Shown: one piece after another, positions 7,072-16,663 of the stretch
Position numbering within the stretch: position 1 is the stretch's first letter
How the letters are laid out: every line of letters begins with the position of its first letter
Source: RGIG9151 sp963635575
GTDB taxonomy: Bacteria > Bacillota > Clostridia > TANB77 > RGIG9151
Direction of reading: 5' to 3'
Assembly (NCBI GenBank): GCA_963635575.1
Contig: CAVHFU010000026.1
Span: 1 to 20,527, forward strand
Length of the DNA stretch: 20,527 nucleotides
Notes under the pieces: model-generated
Databases searched by the model: none
What the model saw: only the letters and a program-made list of their open reading frames with translations
What the model was told of the DNA's origin: nothing
Translations under genes and position numbers: made by a program

Positions 7072-8856
7072 CTATCTACATCTACTTTCTCTACTTCTTT
7101 GATTAACTTTAGGAAGTTCTTCACTTAGTAATTTTATTTTTTCAGCATTATCTCCAAAACCTTTTATATATTCTTTGTATTTTCCTTGTTCAGCCTCAGT
7201 CTCGGGATATGTTTTACTCTTCTTTCCATTTGCTATACATTGCTTTAAATAACCGCTTCTATCCATTTCCAGTTGTGCCATAAGCTTATTTACATCAGGT
7301 ACTGTCAAAAATTCAGTAAAAAAATCATGCTTACTATCGCGTGTCAAAATCTTGGCTGCTTTTAAAATCTGTGCAATTTTAGTAACTTCCTCATTGCCAA
7401 ACTCATTCTTTTTACCCTCTTCTACCGTTTTATTCTTCATAAAACCTTCAAATCGATTAAAGTACAATGCATCAATTACTTCATCTATATCAGCTTTTTC
7501 ATTAAAAGCCCTATTTTCATAATTTTCTTCACTTTCAAAAGCGTCATAAATACTAATAAGAGAATTAGCAAAAAGAATTCTTCTGTTTTTCATATCTTTT
7601 TCCAGTATTTCTCTTGTTCCTCTTATATGACCGCCTTCTCTTAACAATTTATCTGCAATTTTGTTAAATGTACAACCATTTTCAAACCTAACAATTGCAT
7701 TAACTTGTGACTTAAGTTCGCCATTTACCTGCTTTTCATCTTCAAGTAGCATTTGCGACATATTCATTTCTTTAGCAAATCTTATACATTCTGTCTTATC
7801 CTTGGCTTTTTCGTTAAAATACTGTTCCATACCATTTAAGTAATCTAATAAAGTATTCGCACCAAATCTACCCGCAATCTTCTTATATTCCTCTTCATTA
7901 GACTGAGCTATTAGCGGACACATTACCTCATAATAAAATTTTGTGCAATTGCTATACTCTTGGTGTAATAAAATAGTATTTCCGATTTTTCTATCTAATG
8001 AATAATATTTACGCATAATGTTTCTGCCATCTTCTATCATCTGCTCAAACACTTGCTCTAAATCTTTTTTCTTTCCATTTTCATTATAAACTTTTTGAAG
8101 TATAGGGTAATTATATAAAGTTTTGGGATATCTCTTTACATACAAATCACACATTCCCCTAAAAAATGTATCGCGGTTTTCCATTTTTCCTTTTTCATAT
8201 ATTTTACCAATTTTTGAGTTAGTAAAGCTAATATCGTTAGCCTCTTTTATCTTTGAAATTATATCTTCCGGAATATCTCCACAAAGCAAATCAGACATAT
8301 TAAATCTTCCCCAAATGTCCGCATACGCCTCAGAGGTTAATCTATCATAATTAAAATCATAAAAAGACTCATCGGCAGCTGATTTTAACACCATTTCGTA
8401 TGCCATCTCCAAAACTTCCGGTCTTAATCTGCTACGATTTATAAAAGTTTTTTGCTTAGAATGTTCAACTTCGTGATAGATAGAAAGTAACATATCGCTT
8501 AAGCCTAAAATTCTTTTTTCCTTATCACCGGACCTAAAAAACTTTTGGTAAAAATACTCAACATTAATCCATATACAAGTATCTTTAGTTATGTCCTCGG
8601 CCTCGCTAGAAAAACCTAATGTACCTTCTTCGTCATCAATTTCTTCATTGTCTAAACTATGTAAAGTCTCATCATTCTCTTGAAATTCCAATTCAATTCT
8701 GTATGCTCCACACTCAAGTTCAGCCAATTCTTTAACTGACGTCTTTAGCATATTAAAATCTTCCTCGTTTAAAGGTCTCTCATTTAAAATATCCGCAAGT
8801 CTTTTTACAATCTCTCTTTGTTTTTCTTCATTCCCCTTGATACTAACGCTTTCCAC
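7072..8856 (-). CDS. Unrecognised 594-residue protein with an HExxH zincin-like motif
   Basis: I do not recognise this protein as a named family. It starts at GTG (8856) with a strong GGGGG ribosome binding site 9 bp upstream; no nearby ATG gives a better start. Residues 1-95 are acidic, with a very acidic patch around 58-90. At 121-135 is DMLLSIYHEVEHSKQ, an HExxH sequence (H128, E129, H132), followed by LTSEAYADIWG (E176, D180). HExxH with a later Glu-Ala-x-Ala-Asp is the pattern of gluzincin metalloproteases, including ImmA/IrrE-type proteins, so a zinc-dependent peptidase is a reasonable but unproven guess. The remaining 400 residues are charged and mainly helical with no repeats I can see. 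There is no signal peptide or membrane segment, so it should be cytosolic. It lies 25 bp after miaB and 21 bp before mutS, in the same direction. Confidence 0.75.
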   Translation of the reverse strand: MESVSIKGNEEKQREIVKRLADILNERPLNEEDFNMLKTSVKELAELECGAYRIELEFQENDETLHSLDNEEIDDEEGTLGFSSEAEDITKDTCIWINVEYFYQKFFRSGDKEKRILGLSDMLLSIYHEVEHSKQKTFINRSRLRPEVLEMAYEMVLKSAADESFYDFNYDRLTSEAYADIWGRFNMSDLLCGDIPEDIISKIKEANDISFTNSKIGKIYEKGKMENRDTFFRGMCDLYVKRYPKTLYNYPILQKVYNENGKKKDLEQVFEQMIEDGRNIMRKYYSLDRKIGNTILLHQEYSNCTKFYYEVMCPLIAQSNEEEYKKIAGRFGANTLLDYLNGMEQYFNEKAKDKTECIRFAKEMNMSQMLLEDEKQVNGELKSQVNAIVRFENGCTFNKIADKLLREGGHIRGTREILEKDMKNRRILFANSLISIYDAFESEENYENRAFNEKADIDEVIDALYFNRFEGFMKNKTVEEGKKNEFGNEEVTKIAQILKAAKILTRDSKHDFFTEFLTVPDVNKLMAQLEMDRSGYLKQCIANGKKSKTYPETEAEQGKYKEYIKGFGDNAEKIKLLSEELPKVNQRSRESRCR

Positions 8857-8881
8857 TAACTTTATCCCCCGCTCTTTTAAG

Positions 8882-10285
8882 TTATTGTACTTTTATTTTC
8901 CCCGTTAAATACCACTTTCTCTGCTCCGTAATTTCTAAATCTATCATATTTCCAATAAGTTCATCCGAACCTTCAAAATTAACGACCTTACCGCCGTCTG
9001 TTCTTCCGGTTAATGTATTCTCATTAGTCTTACTATGACCTTCAACCAAAACTTTTTGAACTGTTCCTACTAATTTTGCATTCTCTTCTTCTAAAATTTC
9101 ATTAACAACATTAATAAGTCTTCCGATTCTCTCAGTTTTTATCTTCTCATCTACTTGGTCCTCCATTCTAGCCGCTGGAGTTCCTTCTCTCTTTGAATAT
9201 ACAAACGTAAATGCTGAATAATATCTTACCTTCTTTACAACATCCATTGTATCTAAAAAGTCTTCTTCAGTTTCGCCAGGGAAACCAACAATTATGTCCG
9301 TTGTAAACAATACATCGGGAATTTTATTTCTTATTTTTTCAACTAAGCTTAAATATTGTTCCTTTGTATACTTTCTATTCATTCTTTTTAGAATACTACT
9401 GCTACCAGATTGCAATGGTAAATGTAGACATCTAGAAATCTTTGGCTCTATTGCTATCAAATCAATTAGCTCGTCTGAAAAATCCTTAGGATGAGGACTA
9501 ACAAATCTTATTCTCTCAATTCCCTCAATCTTAGCCACTTTTTCTAAAAGTTTAGCAAACGACATAGGGTTCTCCAAATCTTTACCATAAGAATTTACAT
9601 TCTGACCAAGCAAAGTAATTTCCTTATATCCGTCTTTGGCTAACTGTTTAACCTCTTTAACAATATTCTCAGGTTCTCTGCTTCTCTCTCTTCCTCTTAC
9701 ATACGGCACTATGCAATATGAACAAAAATTATTGCAACCATACATAATAGTAACAGACGCCTTTATATTGCTATCTCTTTTAATCGGCATATCCTCGGCA
9801 ATCGTGCCATCAATATCCCAAATTTCAATAACCTTCTTTTCCTCAGTTATAGATTTATACAAAAGTTCAGGAAATTGATATAAATTATGCGTACCAAAAA
9901 TTATATCTAAATGCTGTCCATGAGTCTTATTAAACTTTTCAACCATATGAGGCTCTTGTGCCATACAACCACCAAGAGCAATAACCATATCCGGTTTACT
10001 ACGCTTTAATGACTTAAAGTATCCCAACTGTCCTAAAATTTTATCCTCAGCATTCTCTCTAACACAGCAAGTATTAAAAATAACTAAATCTGCCTCTTCA
10101 AGCGCTTCTGTAGCCACATAGCCCATTTTTTCTACCATACCCGAAATCTTCTCAGACTCGTTCTCATTTAATTGGCATCCCATCGTAAAAAGATGATACT
10201 TTTTCCCCTTAACTAAATGAGTTAATTTTTCAATATATTTGTTTTGTTCATCAATTTCCTCTGCCTTTAAAACACGAATTGCCAT
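8882..10285 (-). CDS. miaB: tRNA-2-methylthio-N6-dimethylallyladenosine synthase MiaB
   Basis: MiaB is a radical-SAM methylthiotransferase that adds a methylthio group to i6A37 in tRNAs reading UNN codons. The 467-residue protein has the N-terminal UPF0004 domain with cluster-binding Cys at C37 (TMGCQLNENESE), C73 (FNTCCVRE) and C107 (GGCMAQ). The radical-SAM core carries CxxxCxxC at C184, C188 and C191 (MYGCNNFCSYCIVPYVRGRERSR). A C-terminal TRAM domain follows from about residue 400. The SRE-P-E and FVSPHPKDF signatures favour MiaB over MtaB or RimO. A GGAAGG site precedes the ATG. It follows gatB after 44 bp. Confidence 0.96.
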   Translation of the reverse strand: MAIRVLKAEEIDEQNKYIEKLTHLVKGKKYHLFTMGCQLNENESEKISGMVEKMGYVATEALEEADLVIFNTCCVRENAEDKILGQLGYFKSLKRSKPDMVIALGGCMAQEPHMVEKFNKTHGQHLDIIFGTHNLYQFPELLYKSITEEKKVIEIWDIDGTIAEDMPIKRDSNIKASVTIMYGCNNFCSYCIVPYVRGRERSREPENIVKEVKQLAKDGYKEITLLGQNVNSYGKDLENPMSFAKLLEKVAKIEGIERIRFVSPHPKDFSDELIDLIAIEPKISRCLHLPLQSGSSSILKRMNRKYTKEQYLSLVEKIRNKIPDVLFTTDIIVGFPGETEEDFLDTMDVVKKVRYYSAFTFVYSKREGTPAARMEDQVDEKIKTERIGRLINVVNEILEEENAKLVGTVQKVLVEGHSKTNENTLTGRTDGGKVVNFEGSDELIGNMIDLEITEQRKWYLTGKIKVQ

Positions 10286-10329
10286 CTCTACACCCTTCCA
10301 ACCTCTATATTTCAGCTTTCAATTATCTT

Positions 10330-11757
10330 CTACTTTAATCTTTCTAAAATTAACTTATTAATAACCTGTGGATTAGCTTTTCCACGACTTTCCTTCATTA
10401 CTTGCCCTACTAAAAATCCTACAACATTAGTCTTACCACGTTTGTAATCCTCTATTGATTGTGGGTTATTAGCAATAACTTTATCCACCATTTCTAAAAT
10501 AGCAGACTCATCACTAACCTGTGCAAGGCCTTTTTGGGCAATTATTTCCGAGACCTTTTTGCCGGTAGCCAAAATTTCCTCAAATACAGTCTTACCTGCT
10601 GTATTACTAATAGTGCCTTTAGTAATTTCTTTTATTAACTCAGCCAAAGTTTCAGGACTTATTTCAATTTCATTAATAGAAATCTCTCTTTCATTTAATA
10701 CCTTAGAAATATCCCCTAAAACCCAGTTACTTGCCGACTTAGGCACAGCACCGAAAGAAACTACTTTATCAAAATATTCAGACATTTCTTTGCTAGATGA
10801 AATAAGTTCAGCATCGTACTCTGTCAACTTATATTCTGTTAAATACCTAGCTTTCTTTACATCAGGAAGCTCCGGCAAATTCTTTCTAATATCTTCTATG
10901 TATTCTTTAGTTAAAACTATTGGTACTAAATCCGGCTCTGGGAAATATCTATAATCTTGAGCGTTTTCCTTAGTTCTCATAACAACGCTTTCGTCTTTAT
11001 CTTCATCCCATCTTCTAGTTTCTTGATGTATTTCTCCGCCATTTTCTACTACTTTAATTTGTCTCTTAATCTCAGTATCAATAGCATGTCCGGTTGCACT
11101 AAATGAGCTTATGTTCTTCATTTCAGTTCTCATACCGAATTTGTCTGAACCTTTGGGCATAATTGAAACGTTAACATCACATCTTAGTGAACCTTCTTGC
11201 ATTTTACAATCAGACACTTCTATGTATTTTAATATAGTTCTAATCTTTTCAAGTAGTGCCTTAGCTTCATCAGAATTTCTCATATCCGGCTCAGTTACAA
11301 TTTCAATAAGTGGAACTCCGCATCTGTTCATATCTACTAATGTACCATTGCCCCAAGCATTATGAAGTAACTTTCCGGCATCTTCCTCTATGTGAATTCT
11401 TGTAATTCCGATTCTCTTAGTTGAACCATTTACCTCTACATCCAAGTAACCATTCTTACAAAGTGGCAAATCATATTGAGAAATTTGATATGCCTTAGGT
11501 AAATCAGGATAAAAATAGTTTTTTCTATCTTGTTTGCTAAATAGTGAAATTTCACAATTCATAGTAAGTCCGGCCTTTACCGCATATTCAACAACTTTTT
11601 TATTCATAATCGGCAATGTACCAGGCATACCTGTACATATTGGACAGCAATGTGTATTTACATCGCCCCCAAATTCTGTTGTACAATTACAAAATATCTT
11701 AGTCTTTGTAGCTAACTCTGAATGTATCTCTAAACCTATAACACTCTCGTATTCCAT
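10330..11757 (-). CDS. gatB: Asp-tRNA(Asn)/Glu-tRNA(Gln) amidotransferase subunit B
   Basis: GatB binds the misacylated tRNA and phosphorylates its Asp or Glu side chain so that ammonia from GatA can convert it to Asn or Gln. The start is set at the ATG at 11757 (MEYESVIGLEIHSEL), which has GGAG 7 bp upstream and lies 10 bp after the gatA stop. A longer in-frame start at 11790 would overlap gatA and adds residues not seen in the family. The 475-residue protein shows IGLEIHSELATKTKIFCNC, the zinc-site cysteines (CNC, then HCCPIC), GITRIHIEEDAGKLLH, and DVNVSIMPKGSDKFGMRTEMKNISSF. The YqeY-like tail ends in RGKANPQVINKLILERLK. The order gatC-gatA-gatB is standard. Confidence 0.97.
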   Translation of the reverse strand: MEYESVIGLEIHSELATKTKIFCNCTTEFGGDVNTHCCPICTGMPGTLPIMNKKVVEYAVKAGLTMNCEISLFSKQDRKNYFYPDLPKAYQISQYDLPLCKNGYLDVEVNGSTKRIGITRIHIEEDAGKLLHNAWGNGTLVDMNRCGVPLIEIVTEPDMRNSDEAKALLEKIRTILKYIEVSDCKMQEGSLRCDVNVSIMPKGSDKFGMRTEMKNISSFSATGHAIDTEIKRQIKVVENGGEIHQETRRWDEDKDESVVMRTKENAQDYRYFPEPDLVPIVLTKEYIEDIRKNLPELPDVKKARYLTEYKLTEYDAELISSSKEMSEYFDKVVSFGAVPKSASNWVLGDISKVLNEREISINEIEISPETLAELIKEITKGTISNTAGKTVFEEILATGKKVSEIIAQKGLAQVSDESAILEMVDKVIANNPQSIEDYKRGKTNVVGFLVGQVMKESRGKANPQVINKLILERLK

Positions 11758-11767
11758 ATTCTCACTC

Positions 11768-13195
11768 CTACTCTTCACACTTACGTGCAACTCTTAAAAT
11801 TGTCTTTTCATCAAAAGCTTTACCTATAATCTGAATACCTATTGGAAGTCCTTTGCTATCCTTTGCAACAGGTACAGAAATTGCTGGAACACCGGCAATA
11901 TTTACAGGAACTGTACAAATATCTGATAAATACATTTCGAGTGGATTCTCAAACTTTTCACCAATCTTAAAAGCTGTTGTAGGAGCAGTTGGTCCTATGA
12001 TAACATCATACTTACTAAAAGCTTTATTAAACTCATTTATTACCAAAGTTCTAGCCTTTAGTGCCTTTTTATAATAAGCATCATAGTAACCTGAACTTAA
12101 AACATAAGTGCCAAGCATAATTCTTCTCTTTACTTCCGGACCAAATCCTTCACTTCTACTATTTTCATATAAATCATTTAATGTATCTGAGTTTTTACTT
12201 CTATATCCGTACTTTACTCCATCAAATCTAGACAAATTTGAACTTGCCTCTGCTGAAGATAAAATATAATAAATAGACAAAGCATAATCAACTATCGGCA
12301 TTGAGAACTCTTCAACAATAGCTCCCTTGCACTTTAATTCTTCAACCTTTTTCATAATAGCTTCTTTTACTTCCGCATTAATTCCTTCTCCAAAGAATTC
12401 ACGAGGAAGTCCAATTTTTAAGCCCTTTATACCATCATTTAAGCCTTCTGTATAATCGGTAATTCCTGTATCAACAGAGGTTGCATCACTGTCATCCCTA
12501 CCGGAAATAGCATTCATAACTAAAGCACAGTCAGTAACATCCTTTCCAAAAGGTCCGATTTGGTCTAATGAGGATGCAAAAGCAACAAGACCGAATCTAG
12601 AAACAGTTCCATAAGTAGGCTTTAATCCAACAATACCACAAAAAGATGCAGGTTCACGAATAGAACCACCTGTATCAGAGCCAAGTGAAATTAGAGCTTC
12701 ATCAGCAGCAACTGCGGCAGCAGAACCGCCACTAGAACCGCCCGGCACACATTCAGCATTGTGTGGGTTTGTAGTCTTGTAAAAAGCTGAATTCTCAGTA
12801 GAACCACCCATTGCGAACTCATCTAAGTTAGTTTTACCAATTAAAATACATTTGTTTTCATTTAGTTTTTCTATAACAGTAGCATTATACGGAGGCACAA
12901 AATCCTCAAGCATCTTAGATGCACAAGTTGTTTTAACTCCCTTTGTACAAATATTATCTTTAATCGCAACAGGAATACCAGCTAAAACCGGCATATCCTT
13001 ACCGGCATCAAACTCAGCTTGAATTTCTTCAGCTTTCTTTAATGCATTTTCTTTATCTAAAGAAATATACGCCTTAACCGTATCTTCTCTTTCTTCAATT
13101 CTCTTAAAAACAGACTCAACTACCTTCGGAACAGTAGTTTCTTTATTTCTATACATCTTCGCAAGTTCATGCGCAGTATATTCATACAATTCCAT
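11768..13195 (-). CDS. gatA: Asp-tRNA(Asn)/Glu-tRNA(Gln) amidotransferase subunit A
   Basis: GatA is the glutaminase of the GatCAB complex and channels ammonia to GatB. The 475-residue protein has the amidase signature PGGSSGGSAAAVAA and the Ser-cisSer-Lys triad at S178 (SDTGGSIREP), S154 and K79 (PVAIKDNI). ALISLGSDTGGSIREPASFCGIVGLKPTYG is the usual core block. AAAGGA precedes the ATG. Length and motif positions fit full-length GatA. It lies 46 bp after gatC and 10 bp before gatB. The presence of GatCAB implies the indirect route to Asn-tRNA and/or Gln-tRNA in this organism. Confidence 0.98.
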   Translation of the reverse strand: MELYEYTAHELAKMYRNKETTVPKVVESVFKRIEEREDTVKAYISLDKENALKKAEEIQAEFDAGKDMPVLAGIPVAIKDNICTKGVKTTCASKMLEDFVPPYNATVIEKLNENKCILIGKTNLDEFAMGGSTENSAFYKTTNPHNAECVPGGSSGGSAAAVAADEALISLGSDTGGSIREPASFCGIVGLKPTYGTVSRFGLVAFASSLDQIGPFGKDVTDCALVMNAISGRDDSDATSVDTGITDYTEGLNDGIKGLKIGLPREFFGEGINAEVKEAIMKKVEELKCKGAIVEEFSMPIVDYALSIYYILSSAEASSNLSRFDGVKYGYRSKNSDTLNDLYENSRSEGFGPEVKRRIMLGTYVLSSGYYDAYYKKALKARTLVINEFNKAFSKYDVIIGPTAPTTAFKIGEKFENPLEMYLSDICTVPVNIAGVPAISVPVAKDSKGLPIGIQIIGKAFDEKTILRVARKCEE

Positions 13196-13241
13196 AATCT
13201 TCTTCCTTTCTTATAGTAAAAAGTTGATTCTCTTAAGCCTT

Positions 13242-13523
13242 CTACTGAACACTTGGTACAACCAAACAACCAGCCTCTTTAACAGGTGCATTTGCTATAA
13301 TATCATTTCTATTATACGAAGGCTTTACTTCGTCTTCTCTCATCACATTTTGCACCTTTAAAATGTGATTTGTAGGTTCAACATTTTCAGTATCTAATTC
13401 GCTTATCTTATTAGCAAACTCAACGATTCCGTCCATTTGATGTGTTAATGTTTCCATTTCACTTTCAGGTATTTTTAGCTTTGCAAGTTTAGCAACATAC
13501 TCAATATCCTTATTAGTTATCAT
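13242..13523 (-). CDS. gatC: Asp-tRNA(Asn)/Glu-tRNA(Gln) amidotransferase subunit C
   Basis: GatC is the small subunit that wraps around and stabilises the GatA-GatB pair. The start is placed at the ATG at 13523 (MITNKDIEYVAKLAKLKI), about 8 bp after an AAGGA site; a longer in-frame version from 13544 lacks family support. The 93-residue protein has the family features: VAKLAKLKIPESE near the N-terminus, LDTENVEPTNHIL in the middle, MREDEVKPSYNRNDIIANAP, and a C-terminal VVPSVQ. Its start overlaps the end of the upstream glycosyltransferase gene by 11 bp, which implies translational coupling. Confidence 0.95.
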   Translation of the reverse strand: MITNKDIEYVAKLAKLKIPESEMETLTHQMDGIVEFANKISELDTENVEPTNHILKVQNVMREDEVKPSYNRNDIIANAPVKEAGCLVVPSVQ

Positions 13524-14658
13524 CTTTATTATCCTTCCCCTCATACAACTTTAAAATTCTATCAACAATCTTTGCACCGGCCTCTAAATCCCTAAATGCA
13601 AGTTGATTTTTTCTTATCTTTATAAATCTCTCTTTATCATTTACAATAAGCTTGTTTACGGTCTTAGCCAAGTCATTTGGCTTAGTGCAAAGAAGCCCTA
13701 AATCATTTAATAAAATAAAATCTATATTTCCTTCTTCTTGACCAGGAAGAGCACCTGTAATTATAACCGGTAAAGTACAAGTAATACACTCCATAAGTAC
13801 ATTAGGGCTACCCCTAACAATTCCAACATCATTAGTAGTCATAAGAGTTTCAACATCTTTAACATAACCATAAATCGTCACTCTATCTAATTGGTTTCTA
13901 AACTTAACTTCTAAAGTCTCCTTTAGCTTTGTATTTCTTCCGGCAACAGCAGATATTCTGGAATTAGGAATCTTAAGCAATCTTTCAATCGTAGCTCCCA
14001 TATCTCCAGAGCCTTCTCCACCACTCATAATTAAGAAATCTATATTTTTCTTTTCACGAATAGCCTTATCGTCTATCATTTTTATTTTTGCACCGGCTTT
14101 TAATATTTCTTTTCTTACAGGAAGATTGATAATAGCCATTTTTTCTTCATCCGCGCCATTTTTAATAGCATATACCCAAGCTGATTTTGTAGGTGCAATC
14201 ATTAAGTCAGCTCTAGGCTCAATCCAAAGTGGAGAAATAGAAATCAAATCAGCAAATACAGCAGCAAACTTGATTTTTTTCTTTCCTTTTCTTTCCTCAA
14301 GTAAGTCCATAACCGCATTATTAAATGCAGGGTGAACTGTGACAATAATATCCGGATTAAACTCGTCAACTAATTTATAAAACTTTCTCTTTATTATTCT
14401 TTTTACTACACTCTTTACTAAATGAGGTTCTGTTGCTGACATAGCATAAATAAATTTCCACATATCTTCGGAAGTTCTGATTATTGGTGCATACATTTTG
14501 CCAATTCTAAGTCCCATCTTACCTCCAAATTCAAATGCCTCGACAGACTTAAATTCAACATCTTTATACTTGCTAAGTTCTACCTCTAGGGCATTAGTTA
14601 TACTTTTATGTCCATGTCCTGTAACATATGATGTCAAAATTAATACACGTTTTTTCAT
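13513..14658 (-). CDS. UgtP/MGDG-synthase-type diacylglycerol glycosyltransferase (GT28)
   Basis: This is a GT-B fold glycosyltransferase of the MGDG synthase/UgtP group, which transfers sugar from UDP-glucose or UDP-galactose to diacylglycerol to make membrane glycolipids and lipoteichoic acid anchors at the inner membrane face. The 381 residues match UgtP length. The N-terminal acceptor domain opens with VLILTSYVTGHGHKSITNAL and contains PDIIVTVHPAFNN; the C-terminal donor domain has FLIMSGGEGSGDM, GYVKDVETLM and VRGSPNVLMECI...LPVIITGALPGQEEGN. No membrane helix is seen, consistent with a peripheral enzyme. The RGSPN variant differs from the KPGG of classic UgtP, so donor and product are uncertain. 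It lies 16 bp after ligA and overlaps gatC by 11 bp. Confidence 0.85.
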   Translation of the reverse strand: MKKRVLILTSYVTGHGHKSITNALEVELSKYKDVEFKSVEAFEFGGKMGLRIGKMYAPIIRTSEDMWKFIYAMSATEPHLVKSVVKRIIKRKFYKLVDEFNPDIIVTVHPAFNNAVMDLLEERKGKKKIKFAAVFADLISISPLWIEPRADLMIAPTKSAWVYAIKNGADEEKMAIINLPVRKEILKAGAKIKMIDDKAIREKKNIDFLIMSGGEGSGDMGATIERLLKIPNSRISAVAGRNTKLKETLEVKFRNQLDRVTIYGYVKDVETLMTTNDVGIVRGSPNVLMECITCTLPVIITGALPGQEEGNIDFILLNDLGLLCTKPNDLAKTVNKLIVNDKERFIKIRKNQLAFRDLEAGAKIVDRILKLYEGKDNKDDN

Positions 14659-14674
14659 ACGCTCTCCCCCTATT

Positions 14675-16651
14675 TTACAAAATCATTTTCTTAAATTCTT
14701 CTTCATCTATTACTTTAACGCCTAAATCTATAGCTTTTTGCAATTTACTTCCTGCTTCTTCTCCTGCTAAAACATATGTTGTTTTCTTAGAAACACTACC
14801 AGATGCCTTTCCGCCAAATCCTTCAATAATTTCTTCAGCCTCAGGTCTTGTATATGTCGACAATGTTCCTGTTAAGACGAACGTCATTCCGGCGAATCTG
14901 TTATCTGCATTTTCCTTTTTCTCACCTTTAGTATTAACACCAACATCTTTTAATCTCTTTATGGTATCTTTTACCTGTTCATTCTCGAAATATTTTACTA
15001 TACTTTCGCCCATTTTTAAACCTATTTCATTAATATTTGCAAAGTTTTCGGCTTTTGCTGTCGCAATTTCGTCAATATCCCTAAATTGCTGTGCAATGAG
15101 CTTGCCCGCTTTTTTGCCAATATGACGTATACCTAGTCCAAAAATAAGCTTATCTAAACTATTACTCTTACTCTTTTGGATAGCATTAATTAAGTTCTCA
15201 GCGGACTTTTTACCCATTCTATCTAACTTCTCTACGTCGTGAACTTTTAATTCATAAATATCTGCAATATTATGAATCAAACCTGTTTTAAGTAATAGCT
15301 CAATATTTGCCGGACCAAGTCCCTCTATATCCATAGCCTCCCTAGAAGCAAAATGAACAATACTTCTAAATAATCTTGCAGGACATTCTATTCCAGTGCA
15401 TCTTACAGCAGACTCTCCTTCTACCCTTTCAACATCGCTTCCACAAACAGGGCATTTCTTTGGCATATTAAACACTACTTCATTTCCAGTTCTATCTGCT
15501 GTCACTACCTCTACAACTTCCGGTATAATTTCTCCGGCCTTTTGTACTAAAACTGTATCACCAATTCTTATATCTTTCTCTTTTATATAATCTTCATTGT
15601 GAAGAGTAGCTCGAGAAACATTTGTACCCGCGAGTCTAACAGTTTCTAATTCAGCAGTTGGAGTTAAAACTCCGGTTCTACCTACTTGAATAACAATATC
15701 TTTAATTTTAGTTGGCTTTTTCTCGGGAGGATACTTATAAGCAATTGCCCATCTAGGAGTTTTACTAGTGTTTCCAAGCTTTTCTCTGTCTAGAAGGCTA
15801 TTTACCTTTACAACAGCTCCATCTATGTCAAACGTAAACTCGCCTCTAAGCTCACCGATTTTATCAATCTCTTTTTCTATTTCTTCACCATTTTTTGCAA
15901 CATTGCAAACAGGGATAACATTAAACCCTTGAGATTTTAAAAACTCAATAGACTCTTTATGAGAATTAAACGGCACATCACTTTTTTGCACATTAAATAC
16001 AAAAATATCTAGTCCTCGCTCACGCACTACATTTGCATCTAGTTGCCTTAGTGAACCTGCCGCAGCATTTCTAGGATTTGCAAACAATGGCTGGCCATTC
16101 ATTTCTCTTTCTTCATTTAACTTCATAAAAGTCTCATTTGGAATATAAACCTCACCACGCACCTCTATATTTAATTTATCTTTTAATTTGTGAGGTATGT
16201 TTTTAATAGTCTTTAAATTTTCAGTAACATCTTCTCCAACAATTCCATTTCCACGAGTAGAACCTCTTACTAACTCCCCATTTACATATTCTAACGAAAC
16301 AGAAAGTCCATCAATTTTAGTTTCTACCGTATACTCAACATTATCTCCTAATGCCTCTTTCATTCTTTTATCAAAATCATATAACGCAGCTTTGTCAAAA
16401 ATATCTTGAAGGCTAAGCATTGGTACATCGTGGTGTACTTCAGAAAATCCCTCCTTAACATTACCAATAACCTTTTTAGTTGGTGAATCTTCTGTAACTA
16501 AATCCGGATTCATAAGTTCAAGATTTTTTAATTCTTGCATCATCATATCGTATTCAAAATCTGAAATTTCAGGCTTATCCTCGTTGTAATACTTATTTGC
16601 ATGATATCTTATTTTTTCACGCAATTCCTCAATGTACTTTTTTGTATTCAT
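14675..16651 (-). CDS. ligA: NAD-dependent DNA ligase LigA
   Basis: LigA seals nicks in replication and repair using NAD. The 658 residues cover all domains in order: Ia with YYNEDKPEISDFEYD for NMN binding; the adenylation domain with active-site K112 in TKIDGLS (KxDG) and RGEVYIP, FANPRNAAAGSLRQLD and WAIAYKYPPE; the OB domain with IQVGRTGVLTPTAEL; a Cys4 zinc finger at C400, C403, C418 and C423; the helix-hairpin-helix region (about 435-560); and a C-terminal BRCT domain (about 585-658). GGAGG precedes the ATG by 6 bp. It follows coaD after 12 bp. Confidence 0.98.
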   Translation of the reverse strand: MNTKKYIEELREKIRYHANKYYNEDKPEISDFEYDMMMQELKNLELMNPDLVTEDSPTKKVIGNVKEGFSEVHHDVPMLSLQDIFDKAALYDFDKRMKEALGDNVEYTVETKIDGLSVSLEYVNGELVRGSTRGNGIVGEDVTENLKTIKNIPHKLKDKLNIEVRGEVYIPNETFMKLNEEREMNGQPLFANPRNAAAGSLRQLDANVVRERGLDIFVFNVQKSDVPFNSHKESIEFLKSQGFNVIPVCNVAKNGEEIEKEIDKIGELRGEFTFDIDGAVVKVNSLLDREKLGNTSKTPRWAIAYKYPPEKKPTKIKDIVIQVGRTGVLTPTAELETVRLAGTNVSRATLHNEDYIKEKDIRIGDTVLVQKAGEIIPEVVEVVTADRTGNEVVFNMPKKCPVCGSDVERVEGESAVRCTGIECPARLFRSIVHFASREAMDIEGLGPANIELLLKTGLIHNIADIYELKVHDVEKLDRMGKKSAENLINAIQKSKSNSLDKLIFGLGIRHIGKKAGKLIAQQFRDIDEIATAKAENFANINEIGLKMGESIVKYFENEQVKDTIKRLKDVGVNTKGEKKENADNRFAGMTFVLTGTLSTYTRPEAEEIIEGFGGKASGSVSKKTTYVLAGEEAGSKLQKAIDLGVKVIDEEEFKKMIL

Positions 16652-16663
16652 CCTTTTCCTCCG

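Noticed and set aside
11757..11790. A longer GatB start at 11790
   Set aside because: It would overlap gatA and add residues not typical of the family, whereas the ATG at 11757 has a well-placed GGAG site.
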